From assembly GCA_950295325.1 (NCBI GenBank), contig OX485806.1, positions 39,868,001 to 39,932,000 on the forward strand: 64,000 nucleotides of DNA. Direction: 5' to 3'. Source of the DNA: Polytrichum commune (lineage: Eukaryota; Streptophyta; Polytrichopsida; Polytrichales; Polytrichaceae). The notes under the pieces are model-generated. The model worked only from the letters and a program-made list of their open reading frames with translations. It had not been told where the DNA came from and ran no database searches. Below are positions 13,866 through 26,100 of this stretch, piece by piece. The stretch's first letter is position 1; each line of letters begins with the position of its first letter. Made by a program: the position numbers and the translations under genes.

Positions 13866-13985
13866 ATAAATTTGGGAGGACAAGAGCATGGGTTCGAATC
13901 TCCGCCCCCTCATCCCAACCCACCAAGCACGTGCACTTGTATACCACCGGAGAGAGAAAAGAGAAAGAGAGGACGAAAACCTCCA
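13866..13985 (+). repeat. Possible SINE remnant (B-box-like motif)
   Basis: GGTTCGAATCTCC at about 13896 fits the RNA polymerase III B box. No matching A box is seen at tRNA spacing, and no cloverleaf can be drawn, so this is at most a decayed tRNA-derived SINE. Confidence 0.25.
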
Positions 13986-16900
13986 GCACGACGCTGAAAT
14001 AATGTTTTCACGTAAAGGTTAATATTTTCAAATGAGCATCCCAATCCTTTTTACATAATAAACAAAGTTACTTGGGTTTGTGCTCAATACCATAACATCA
14101 GAATGCCAAAAAACTTGATGCTGGTAGTTACCGGGTCAATATACCCAAGAGGATTGTTGGGCTCCATCTCCGAGGGGTACTATGGGCATGTGTTGTCATG
14201 GCTAGCCATGGCAACACGTTAAAGACTTCTATTGAAAACCACGTTGGGGCACCAATTACCCCTTCCACCTCACTTCTTGACCTCAAGAAATTTTTGCAAC
14301 TGAGTACACCTTTCCACTCCAAACTCTCCAAGAATGGTTTGATGAAACCCTATTGCACATGTGACATAGATAGCGGACCAACATGCCTTCATGGGGCCTC
14401 TTTTGGACACGACAATTTTGTGGCAAGTATGTCAAGGGGCTCTCTCTCTCTCTCTCCAACACTTAGTTACTTGTGAATATTCTTACTTTAAATCACTAAG
14501 GTATTCAATGTTTTTAAGTCAATCCCACCCTCCACTACAAGGTTAGTAATAAGTTTCAATTTGACATACCTTTGATGATTAGAATGACCGATGCATGTAA
14601 AATGTGATACATTTAGGGGCAAGTTAGCATGTGTTTCGTGCAATTGTCTCTCTTCTCTACTATATGCATAAAACCCTTACACTATAACCACCTCTTTTGT
14701 TTGCAACATGGCAACGTTCTACTATTGTTTCAAGGTTTGGAAAAAGGTTATTATAATATGTAGCGTGGTGGATTTAATTTTGCAGCATGGCTATCAATTC
14801 ACTTGCATGGGAGTATCGGCTCTGCATCGGTGTTTTGTTGACCATGTATGCAATTTGCATCATGAAACTTCAATAAAATCTCACATTTCAAGATTTATGG
14901 ATATAAAACTTCATTTGATAAAGATTTTTTTACCAACGATCGACTCCTTGTCATGATAACCTGTTGGAAGTGCTAGAGCAATCCCAACAATATTATTTGT
15001 TAAAATCCTCTATCATTTCTTTCCAATCTACACATAGTGTAATGAAGGGTTTAAAAAGTGGTACAATTTAACTAATTAACAGAGGAATAATGGGTAGAAA
15101 GTGGAACATGGATTTAGTTGTAAACCTCTTAATAAATTGAAAACTTTTCATTTCACAACACAAAGTCAATTCTTTAACACGTGGGAAAACTTGCAAGGAC
15201 TTGCAAAGCATTCGAATATTGGATGAATCTAGCTTCTAATTCCTTGAGAATAGGCCTTATAACGAAACCAAAAAAAACCCAACTAAAGCCATTTGTCTAA
15301 TAATAACATATGGTGCCTCCACACGTTGACATCCAATCCAACCTAACAAAATCAATATGCCAAAAGCAACCAAAACAAAATTTGGTCAAAACCTTGAACT
15401 ACTTGATTTTGACATTGCATGTAATGCAACGAAAAGATCCCATGTGTTTTGATGGTTCTTGAAGGAAATGAGATAAGCTTATGAAAGACCGAGGCATTGT
15501 CACAAGCTCTCTTCATGCATATAATCACTCTTTCGGTAGCTTAGGGTTTGTGGCATTCATGTTCGGGGTCCGGTAAACACCAAACTTCTATAGTTGCATG
15601 GGTGAGTCACCCTAGCTTAATCTCTTTGCAACAATTTGAGTTATATCATGACAATCGCGAGGTCAATGTTCTTGACTTTTCTCTCCTTATTCAATGCACT
15701 CTTTGGCCTAGGGAAAGTTTTAGGCACTTTAAATTTAGAACTGTTTAGAATTCAATTGTTATAATTCTCATTTGAGTTGACATCATAGATACGTAATTCC
15801 AAAGATCCGGATTTTTATATTTATGGGACCCGATCAATATAAGTCAACTCGCACGGGGCTTATATGTGCATGTAATCCACTATTGCAACCTATGGTGACA
15901 TGCAATGTTGAAACGTTGAAATGAAACGAGGCCATGTATGTAGAGGATTTAACTCCACCCTTTTGTCCTTCAAGGAATCACCGCAAACTTACGTGGGATA
16001 TTTTTGGGTTTGAATTGATGAGAGGTACGCTTGTATATGACAATGTCTCCTTTATTCCCATTTGTCCAACTCCTCATTTACATGAAAGTTGCATATACAA
16101 ACGTACCTCTCTCTCTCTCTCTCTCTCTCTCTCAATATTGAAAACCATCAAGATTCTTTACAACTTTAGAATGAAATATTTGACATCAAAATTAGTTTCC
16201 AAGAGGTTCATTTAGTTTGGTGAATTATGATTGAGATGGTTAAATTAACAAAGTTATAGGGAAAGCTTATGTTTGGATGGACGAGAGGTTTGTTTGTATA
16301 TGTAACAAACATATAAAAATGTGTAGAGTGTACCTCTCATCTATCCATGTAAGAACTTCGCCTCGATTGTTCCCTTCATACTTATCTGGGGTCTAATTAA
16401 ATATTAACAAGTTGTTTTTGTTCGGCCCAGACAATCACCACATGGTATATAACAAGTTGCATGTACAATGTTATACGATTCTCGAACAAGGAGAAGTATT
16501 TCTTATGTGGGGATAGTTAATATTTGGTAGGAAAGTGATGCCATGTTACCGGTATTGCCACTTCATTTTTTCATGCCTTGGACACAAGCTTGGACATGAA
16601 CCTTGGTCTAAAGTCATAGGAACCAAATTTTTGCTCTTGACCAACAAGTTTGTTCGATTTGCCATTTCTAAGATCTTGGACCTTAGTGTAAACCTACATA
16701 GCCCAACATGTTGGTAAACTTGGGATTTCAATTGATGACACCACCAAAGAGGGTGTGGTAATAACATGTGCCCATCCCAAGTTTGTTGTTGACTTGATTC
16801 GATGATTTATAACAATCATGGAGTCATTCTCATGATATTTACCCCTTGGACAAAATAGAAACATTTGATGATAGTTTTATAATTTCTCACCTATAAAAAT

Positions 16901-17129
16901 GGTGATATTTGAGACATTTTGACATGTTTTTGCAGATGAGGAGTGCATTTTGACATTAAGGCAAGTGAAAAATGTGAATAGGTCCAATTAGATTTGAAAT
17001 GGACCCAAAATTTTGAAGAAAATTATGATATTTGTTTCTAGATATATGCCTCTTCTAATGTATCGATTGGATTTAAGTGCTTGAGAAACATGTTTTTCAA
17101 TTAAATAAATTGCTCAATGCAACTCATAG
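13986..17129. other. No gene seen; AT-rich with TIR-family fragments and a CT microsatellite
   Basis: Short frames are unrecognisable. Pieces related to the TIR of the 17137-17391 element appear at about 16010-16050 and 16275-16352; the latter has opposed ends only ~80 bp apart. A (CT)n run lies at 16107-16133. Confidence 0.6.
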
Positions 17130-17136
17130 TTGACAC

Positions 17137-17391
17137 AAGAAAGAGGGGATTATCATATACAAGTGTACCTCTCATCTATCCAACATAAATAAAAATTAAA
17201 AAAAACTTGGATCCCTCCATGTTTGTTTGCATTCGTCTCAAATGACCTCAAGTAAAGTAATTCAAGGTCTTTAAAGTTGATTCTAGTGTCAAATCAACTT
17301 TTTAAAGTAACCTCCGGAGTGCATGCTATTTAAAAGCTTTGATGTTGGATGAACGAGAGGTACACTCGTGTACGATAATTTCTTCTCTCCT
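17137..17391. mobile_element. 255-bp TIR element (MITE family B), copy 1, 7-bp TSD
   Basis: The ends are inverted copies about 45-50 bp long. The left end reads ATTATCATATACAAGTGTAC then CTCTCATCTATCCAAC. The right end is its imperfect complement: GTTGGATGAACGAGAGGTAC then ACTCGTGTACGATAAT. TTGACAC flanks both sides exactly (17130-17136 and 17392-17398), consistent with a 7-bp target duplication. There is no coding capacity. It is homologous along its whole length to 59563-59806. Confidence 0.8.
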
Positions 17392-17486
17392 TTGACACGT
17401 GCCCAAAGCAAGCCTAGAAACCCATAGTATATAATCTCTGGAAGTGATTTTATTTTCTCTTCTCTTTCTTTGTACAAGTGCTGCAC

Positions 17487-17695
17487 TAAACATTGTATTT
17501 AGTGTCACTTACTATTTGAAATTACGCGATGCTATAACTATGACTTGTGTATCTCATTTCGTTGCCAACAAAAAGTCAAATCGATTATTTGGATATTCTA
17601 GAACATTAACATCTTTACTTGGTAAATGCTCTAATAATAAAAACATATAGCATTGCGTAACTCCAAATAGTAAGTGACACCAAATACAACACTTA
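17487..17695. repeat. Inverted repeat with ~50-bp arms
   Basis: Left arm 17487-17536 and right arm 17646-17695 are imperfect inverted copies sharing GTGTCACTTACTATTTG and TTACGC.ATGCTATA, with a 109-bp spacer. A single related arm occurs at 38612-38658, so the arms belong to a dispersed family, probably the TIRs of a small non-autonomous element. Confidence 0.8.
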
Positions 17696-17702
17696 GTTTA
17701 GA

Positions 17703-19683
17703 CTTTTACTTGACCCGACTATGCCCAATTCACATGGTAACTCGGGGTTACTTCAACTTTTACCTTCCCTCAACCCAAGACCCAATTGATTTCTCTTAGT
17801 ACCACAGCAGTCAAATATATGGTTGACATAATGTAATCAATGCTAGAGGAAAGGGAAAAGTGCCACGTGTTATTATGGCATTTGTTGGGACCACACAAAC
17901 TTCCATGTGGAAATAATGTTTAACACTTAAGATGTTGGACAAAGTAGTCCTCCGTGATAATGTCATAGGGACATTGCCGCTACCAAAGCTTACGATTGCC
18001 TAAATAGAGAGAGATGATAATTATGGCACTTAGGTTTCATTCTTTTCATGTGAACAAGGGTTTCATCTTGGATCATAGCCACGAGTTCATATGTGAACCT
18101 GAAGCGGGTCTACGTAGTGGGTCAAAGCATGGTTACGATACAAGCACTCGATACATAACGTTATAGAATGCAAATGAAGGGCTTGTGTCCTCGTAACTTT
18201 GTGGTTGCTTGAAGGACCCATCATCGCTTTCATACAACATTTTTGAAATAGGTAGCATGACATTAGTCACCATACATTTGTAGTTTTGCAGGTTCGATAA
18301 TATACCAAAGTTTGTTCCAATACCATTATTCGTTGATGTTGAAAGGGAGTAGTTTTGTTACAAATCTTATGCACTCCATCAGTTCCCAATGCTAAACACA
18401 TGCATTGGAGTAAAGTGTGTGTGAGCCTTATGCGGTCACGCTTCTTGATTGGACACCTATAATTGAATGATGTATGGAAAGCTTGTAGCTAAGAACAATC
18501 ACCATATTGACACAATCTCGTGTCATGATGAGATTGGACTAAAATGCTCATAATGTAGGCACCATTCTAGGCTTGACAATGAACATGGTTCAAAAGGTCT
18601 ACTTGACCACTTCGAAAGAAAGAGAGTCTTCGCGTAGACCTCCTATAACTTTTGTATCTCAACTTCAATTATGAATCTCAAAATGACAATACGCGCACGC
18701 AATTCACAAGACAAAAAGAAGAGAAAGAAAGACAACTCCAACTCCTGGAGTTCTGCCGAATGAGAGACGCTTTGCCTTCATCGCAACCGCAAGCTCAAAC
18801 ACGGACCCAAAACAGGTCATGTTCACTAGAACCACGAGACAACTGCACATGATTCATAATTGCTGATGAATCACCAACCTCTACCACAAATACAAGACCC
18901 CCCTAGATGACTCAAAAGTTGTATTATGAAAAACGTTCCCTCCACACAACAATGAGACCATGGCCTGACGTCTAAACCCGCACAAAACAAACCCTATATA
19001 AACTAAACCTTTTTTGTACTCTGTTTGTTACTGGCTTCTATCTGTTACTGGTTTTCTATTTGTTACTGGATACTTGTGACTATAGTGTCTACTCTCGAAA
19101 GGGGGAAGTAGTTCTTCACTTCTATCCCTATGTCCCGTGGACATAGGGCTAGGTGTAGAACGAACATACACTTCATTCACGTCGGTCACCTCCAGGGATC
19201 GAAGTTTCTTCTCTCTCTGCTGATGAAGCATTTCGCGATCCGACCCAATAACCAAAATTGTCTATGGAGTTGGAAATATCCACGGTAAGGCCACATACCT
19301 TAGAACGAGAACACGCTAAATGGGTCGAAAATTGTTATACAACCATGTGTGAACATAATAGGAGGCATGGTTTCAACATGGATGAATGAAAAGCGCCGTC
19401 GGTCGCTCGTGTGCGACAATTATCTCTAGCCTCTCTTTCATCCCCTCCCGCCTCAAGTGTAGGAGCTCACATGGTGCAATTACTTTAGACTGTGCTCTTC
19501 CACCGCTCTGCTCATGAGGCCTTAATTAACCTCCACAGTTACCTCCTTTAACCCCTCCACCGTTGGTCAACTTAACTGGCAAGTGGGAAGTAAAGGTTAC
19601 GGTGCAGTCAAATGTACCAACTTACATTAACCGAGCCTCTTTGGGTGTCACCAATGTTGGATTGGTGTATAAGTGAATGCACG
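17703..19683. other. No gene seen; possible LTR-like segment at about 18620-19260
   Basis: Most is unrecognisable. From about 18620 the composition is less AT-rich. TATATAAACT at about 18994 is followed by a region with three ~18-bp repeats of TGTTACTGG (19026-19071). A TATA-box feeding a short repeated leader is what an LTR can look like, but no TG..CA ends, primer-binding site or second LTR was found. A fragment of MITE family B lies at about 19376-19440. Confidence 0.3.
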
Positions 19684-20115
19684 GGTATCAATATTCGAAA
19701 CCAACAATGTTATAAAAGAACATGTATGGGGGTATTAAGATTGTAATGTTAGTAAATTTTTTGATATCCAGTGGGTATGTCAAGGTGAAAGAATCTTCAT
19801 ATACCTGAGTTATCAGTTCGTTCAGTGGTGTTCTAAACCATGTTGATACTGGGACAATGTACCTATATGTGGTTGTTCATGTACAATATATAGACCCGAA
19901 TGGTATCAAAATAAAACCAACAATGTTATAAAAGAACCTATCTGAGGGTATTACGATTGTAATGTCAGTACATTTTTTGATATCCAGTGGGTATGTCAAG
20001 GTGAAAGAATCTTCATATACCTGAGTTATCAGTTCGTTCAGTGGTGTTCTAAACCATGTTGATACTAGGACAATTTACCTATGTGTGGTTGTTCCTGTAC
20101 AATATATAGACCCGA
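19684..20115 (+). repeat. Recent tandem duplication, 2 x 216 bp
   Basis: Two head-to-tail copies (19684-19899, 19900-20115) of a 216-bp unit beginning GGTATCAA. Most of the unit is identical between copies, including GATATCCAGTGGGTATGTCA and ACCTGAGTTATCAGTTCGTT. The start of the unit recurs once more at 20115. No frame is conserved across it. Confidence 0.93.
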
Positions 20116-23100
20116 ATGGTATCAAAATAGAACAAAAGAACCTTGAGAAATGTCTATACCATGTTGGTATGAAAAAACTGTGAAATCCTTCGTCATTGTA
20201 TGATGTACTTGTATCGAAAGAGTGTCCATGTTGTGTATTTGAACCCATGGTGGCTTTTCGACAAAGCAAGCATAGTGAAAGGCATCTTTGCTTGTGCGCC
20301 ACAACCCAAATCTTCAAAGACATTAAGATGCTTACTTGATAAAAAAAAATGTGCTCTTCGTGAATAAGTTCATTTGTAAATAGGGTCACTATGAACATAA
20401 TCTAACTAAAGTTGGAAGCATGTAGCTCATGTGCATATTTTTTGGTGTATGGAGAATTACATAGGTGGTCTCTCAAACATTTTAAATGTTCAAGGATGAT
20501 GGGTCTTAATGTACAATTGTATTTAAAATTTATATGGGCCTTATCAAGTTCATGATATATATTATGTGTCTATGGGGTTGAAATATTATTGAATACATTA
20601 TTTTATGTTGAGAGAAACTATATATATGCTCATATTTGACATTGATGATCAGAATACAACATATGTGTTTGTGTGAACAGGCACCGAGGTTGCAAATTTG
20701 AACGTAAGTCTTCGATAACATTAAGGGATTCAACTATTACAAAAGTGCACTTATAGACTAAGTCGACTTTAGATGAGGTCGCTTTTGACAAAATTAGCTT
20801 AAAATGGAAGTATGTGGTTCTAGTATATGTTTGTGTGTATGGAGAGATCCCTCAGGGGGTGCACTCAATGCTAGAACCATTAATTATTTGCATGCATGAC
20901 CATGAATTCAATACCCTTAATATACAAGATTTCCAACCTCCTATAGAAGATATACATACAGGTACATGTCTAAGAAATTCCTTCAAATACATACACGAGG
21001 GAAAAATAAATAAATCGTATAGACCCCAATCATTTGTATATGCCATAAAGATTACGTGGAAAATATGGCTAAAATTATCTTAGCAAGATGTATTTATTTA
21101 TCATTGATGAAATCATTGAACACTCGTTCATCCATTGGGTGTAGCTCATACAAATTTGCTTCTAAAATGCAAGTCATTGTAGCCAATGCAACGATGGTGT
21201 CTAACTCTACCATCAAATGATCTCTCATGTTTGATTCAAATGATGATGTCTTAGAAATAAGATCGAGCCACTTAGAGTCAATATAACAATAAATCTACAA
21301 AGCACCCAATTGCAAGTAGTTGCAACAATGGCATCCATGATTGTCTACTTACTTGTAGGACGGTCTACACAAAATTCTTTAATCGCTCAAGTGGCATTTT
21401 TCAACGTGTATTTTGTTAGCTTGAACGGTGTCCTCGACGTTATCGTTGACTTTTGAAACATCTACTAGATCAAGACTTTTTCATAAGCCTTGAAATGACA
21501 ATTTGTGTTAGCACGTGTTTCTCCAAGTTTGCTAGTACGAGACCCATGCTAGGTGCCGTCAAATTCAAGGCAAAAAATGTGAAACGTGCCCTTCCCACCT
21601 AAACATTTTGTTTGCATCTCCAAAGAATGAAATTGCCAAGTTTCTTTAACTTCCTTTTAGTATTTTGGATTTCATTAGGCCAATCCTTGGGTGCAACCAA
21701 CTTAGAATGCAACCTATGCGACGATTTAGAACCCAACAACATCATGTCATCACTTACATCATAATTGAGACATCCTAGTTTAGGGAAGTTTACCAAATCT
21801 GCATGTGCTCCATCATCTTTGGACATGGTTAACTCCACAAATAATAGAGGTCTTTTGTAACTAACTATATGTAAAAAATTGACATCTTTGATGTACACAA
21901 CATCGCTCTTTACTTTCATCTAGTGTTCTTGCTTCGAAAACAACACAAAGGTACTTGTAGTTAGCATGTGAAATTCATGGAAGACAACTTCATCCTCAAC
22001 AAATGGCTTTCCTAACCTCCCCATGCGTTGCCACAAAGGGCGCAATTGCGAGAACCGATGTGAGAATGATGGTCATCACCATCAAGAAGATCAAATTTGA
22101 ACTTGATGTTCTCTTCCATCTTGTATGAAGAATTGCGGCATGTAGAAATTGTCCCAACAAGTTGTGATTTGATCAACACCAACCAACTATGCACAATATA
22201 ATGTAGAAGTTTTGAAATTAATGAACGACATAGCATAGTAGTCCCCCTTAAATTTTTTTAGCTCTACTATTCAACTTGAAGCTACCCAAATCACCCACGA
22301 GCCCTTTATGAATCACCGTGAGCCCTTTATGATTTATGATTTGTTTGAAGTTGCTTGAGCACTTGATGTAATCCTTTTCATATCCAAAGCTAAAGAAACC
22401 GTGAATCCCTAAACACGACTTCACTCAAAACATCATTTTCACAAATTTGCTATTGACTTTGACAAATGTTGGCAAAGAATAGTGTGTAGAGCCTTTGTGC
22501 AACATATAAGATCATGTCTCGGACTTGCAAGAAGATTGAATTCTTTAGAGCTTTATTCAGGATATGAGCCATATGTTTCAAACAAATCACTCTTGAAACG
22601 ACGCAATATCACCCATGCAAGCTCCAAACATAGCGCTACAAACCAAAGCTTAAAAAGAATGCATCTTTACAACACAAAAATTTGCATGCAACAATGTCGC
22701 ACAAAATCTCCGTCCAAAATCAACTCCTGAAAATCCGTATTGCCTCGCAAGGTAGAAGAATGCAAATTCCAACTGAACCATAAACCCAAAAGCTAGAGAA
22801 GCATCACAAGAAAAACCACCTACGAGCTCCACAACGAGAAACCTTTAGGGTTTCCAAAGGGTGGGTTTTCACCCTCTTGTCCCAAACCCTATATTTTAGG
22901 GATGAATGCGGTTCGCATATTGGATGAAATATGCATTTGGACCTCCTTGTAGATTACCAACTTCATTATAACCGACTATGGACCTAAAGGTATAAATACA
23001 ACCAGGGTTATATGAATGATACACCTAGTATATTTACAAAGTTAGAATAAAGAATATCCGTACCTTATGTATATTTTGTTACCCCTAGGCACAATTAATA

Positions 23101-26100
23101 TTCCTTTTATGCATCTACGTGGTTCCGTACAAGCTGCATTGAATGCACTCTTAGTCTCAACTTCTCAATATATTTGTGTTTTCTCCATGACACGAGACAA
23201 TTCATGTGATGAAGGTTCAATCACATAAATATATGAAATAGGAATGTTGAACTTGGTGACGCTTGTATAAATTTTGTTTATGGCCGTATAGTGGACCCCA
23301 CATCCTTTAAGAGTTAAGGGTTGTTCTACCTCTTTCATATGAAGGTCATCCATCTCAATTCAACCACATGTACATCAAAACCGTGCAACCATGTAATTCG
23401 AAGATGAAATAACGAGGTCCCAGAGGATAACGAAACCCTAACCCCTAACCCTAGAAAGTGATGTGGCCGCCTCACATGCCTGCATTTCGGGAAAGGGCTA
23501 TAAGCCTCCTTCTCGCACATTGAGAACTCTTTATACCTCAACAATTTGATTTGAATGACCTCATAATCGACATCCAATACAACCATTTAGTTGAGTGAGA
23601 GTTTGTTAGGACACGTCGAGCTCTAAGCCGAGCCATATAGCTCTCTATAGTACAAGCTCGTGCATGTGTATTCAAAGATGAGTTGGTCGATTTTTAAAGC
23701 ACAAGTGTGGCACCAACACTACTAAGCTTAATTCCTACTATGTAATCAAACATTGAATACCTTAACCTATGTATGATCCTCACCACGAGGAAGGGCGAAT
23801 ACGCATTGGAAGGCTTGTTGTTATTTTCTATATATTCTCAACACGTAGTATATCTCAAAATCCCCGGTTTGGTAGTAGTAGTAGGCTATTTAGTGGGGCT
23901 TGACTTGGATTGACTATCTACAAATTGGGTCTTTGCAATGGTGCGGTGGTGGACTTGGTAATTGCCGTGAGTTGTAGTTCGTGCATAAGGTAGATGGGTC
24001 TTAAGTGGCTCGTTTTCTTATTCGGGATCCTATATTTGATTGGTATGTGGTTCATTGAGGATCGAAGAGCAAACATCATAAAGACATGTTTTTAAAAGAG
24101 ATTGCGTTTTCAAACGTTCATAACTACTCTACACTCAATAATGAATACAATTGGGAAGACCTATGTATTTAGTTACAATATCAACAACCGTGCAATTTTG
24201 ATAATCATATCTAATTAGGGGAGGTCTGATTTTCTATATGGATTTATTTGCACATGTTTCATTCTAGTTTTGCTAATGCAATATGAAATTTGTTGTGTAA
24301 ACCTAGTTGGCAAAAGTTGGAGAACATGAAAAATGAACCAAATAACACCCACATACCTTACAAGCTTTTCGATGGCCGTTAACTTAGGTATCACTATAGC
24401 GATGTATGTCCAATTAGGTTGCCTTTGCAAATAGGTTGCTTCTTCACGAATGCAAAATCAGCTTAGGTTAAAACCAAATTATAAATGGATTATAACTTCG
24501 TTTATTCGTTCACATAACAACCATACTAGCAAAATATCTATTGAATTTTGTTATTGCCGCAACAAGAAATCAAAATAGTGTGGGATGTTGATAAATTGGC
24601 ATGGTGCAACCTACTTGCATGTATTAGTGTAGAGCTCATGATGTTTAAAATCATCCATTGGGAAGGTGAACATGGATAGAGCAATTTTGAATATTGGGAA
24701 TTTATAACCAACTTCATTTGACTCTTGAAATGACATCATAGACCCCTAATTAGCTTGCGAATGTGTTATCAAGTGGAATGAATCGGACTCCAATTCATCC
24801 ACAATGTACGAGTTTACCTAAATGCCACGATGCCCGAGCCACTACGTATGAAGTTTGACATTCCTTCATGATTCAAGTCATGCAACCTACAATAATGAGC
24901 ACATAAAGCACATCATGCTTTTAAAATAGGATAATAGAAAATAGAAAATAGGAATAAAAACATAAAAAACTATAAATACAAGCAATAGACACTTACATGT
25001 TTATGGGTAAGATGTTTTTGAAGCATAGTCTTAGAATGGGTCGAAGGAAACAAGGTTCTCTTCATAGTTTGATTTGAACTCATAAAGCGATACATGTATT
25101 CCCACCCATTTTATGTCTAGTGGGAGGTGCTCTCATACATAACATTATCAAGCATGATTGACCTCTAAACACTTTTAGCATGTTAATATTAATTGTGTGT
25201 TCTCTATCTATATGAATAATATGAAGTCTTTGTCAATCTCTTCCCCCGTTATGTAGTGTGGGTTGTGGAGAAGTCTAACCTTCCAAGACAACAAACTATC
25301 AAAAAAACAACAATTGAAACAAGAAACAACCCAATGTATGTATATTCAAATTGCATAATTACGAGAGGCCCAAATTGAGATCCAAAAGCATTTAGGGTCA
25401 GGTTATGAGGGTACTCCTTTTCCATCTTCAACAAAATGAAATGAGCTACAAACATGGAGATCCGATCACTACTGTAGTTCTCTAGCAGCTCGGCCACCTT
25501 TATGCCTGATAATTAATTAAAGTGAAAAAGAAAGTTAGGAAGCCCATAAAATAATATTCAAAAATTGGTCAAATTCAAAAAGTAATTTAAATTAAGTTAG
25601 ATATTCATCAAGGTTGTTTCTATAATTCATGGATGGTTTTCCTAAATTCACTCATGACAACTACAATTAACCTAAACACTTCCCTTAACCAACATTCCTT
25701 ACCCTAAAGTTTGTCATTCACTTGTATGTCAAGGTTTAATGCCTCATGAAGACATTGTTGAAGTGATTGGATGCTATTTTGTTGGATTCCAGTGAATGTC
25801 ACTTGCATTATTATGATTTTAGGCACTCTTTGAACTTTTTTTTGGTATTTTTGGTATTTTTAATTAATTTCCCAAAATTTAGGCACCTTCAAAATTAATT
25901 ATTTTACGCCCAAGCTGCTAGAGAGCTACAGTAGTTAAAAATTGACCAATTGAGTTTGAGAAACAATTGGTTCAAGTTCAAGACTTTAGACAAATCGCCG
26001 ATTGTTCTAAACGATTATGTATAATACACTTGAAATTCATAAAGACAAACAAACACACAAGATAACAACATGTAACCCGTTGGACTTGGAAACACTTGGA

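Noticed and set aside
13890-13910. tRNA gene
   Set aside because: B-box-like sequence only; no A box at the right distance and no cloverleaf.
18990-19260. Solo LTR
   Set aside because: A TATA box and short leader repeats are present, but no TG..CA borders, target duplication, primer-binding site or partner LTR was found.
23433-23454. Interstitial telomere tract
   Set aside because: Only about three degenerate CCCTAA units; too short to mean more than chance or a telo-box-like motif.
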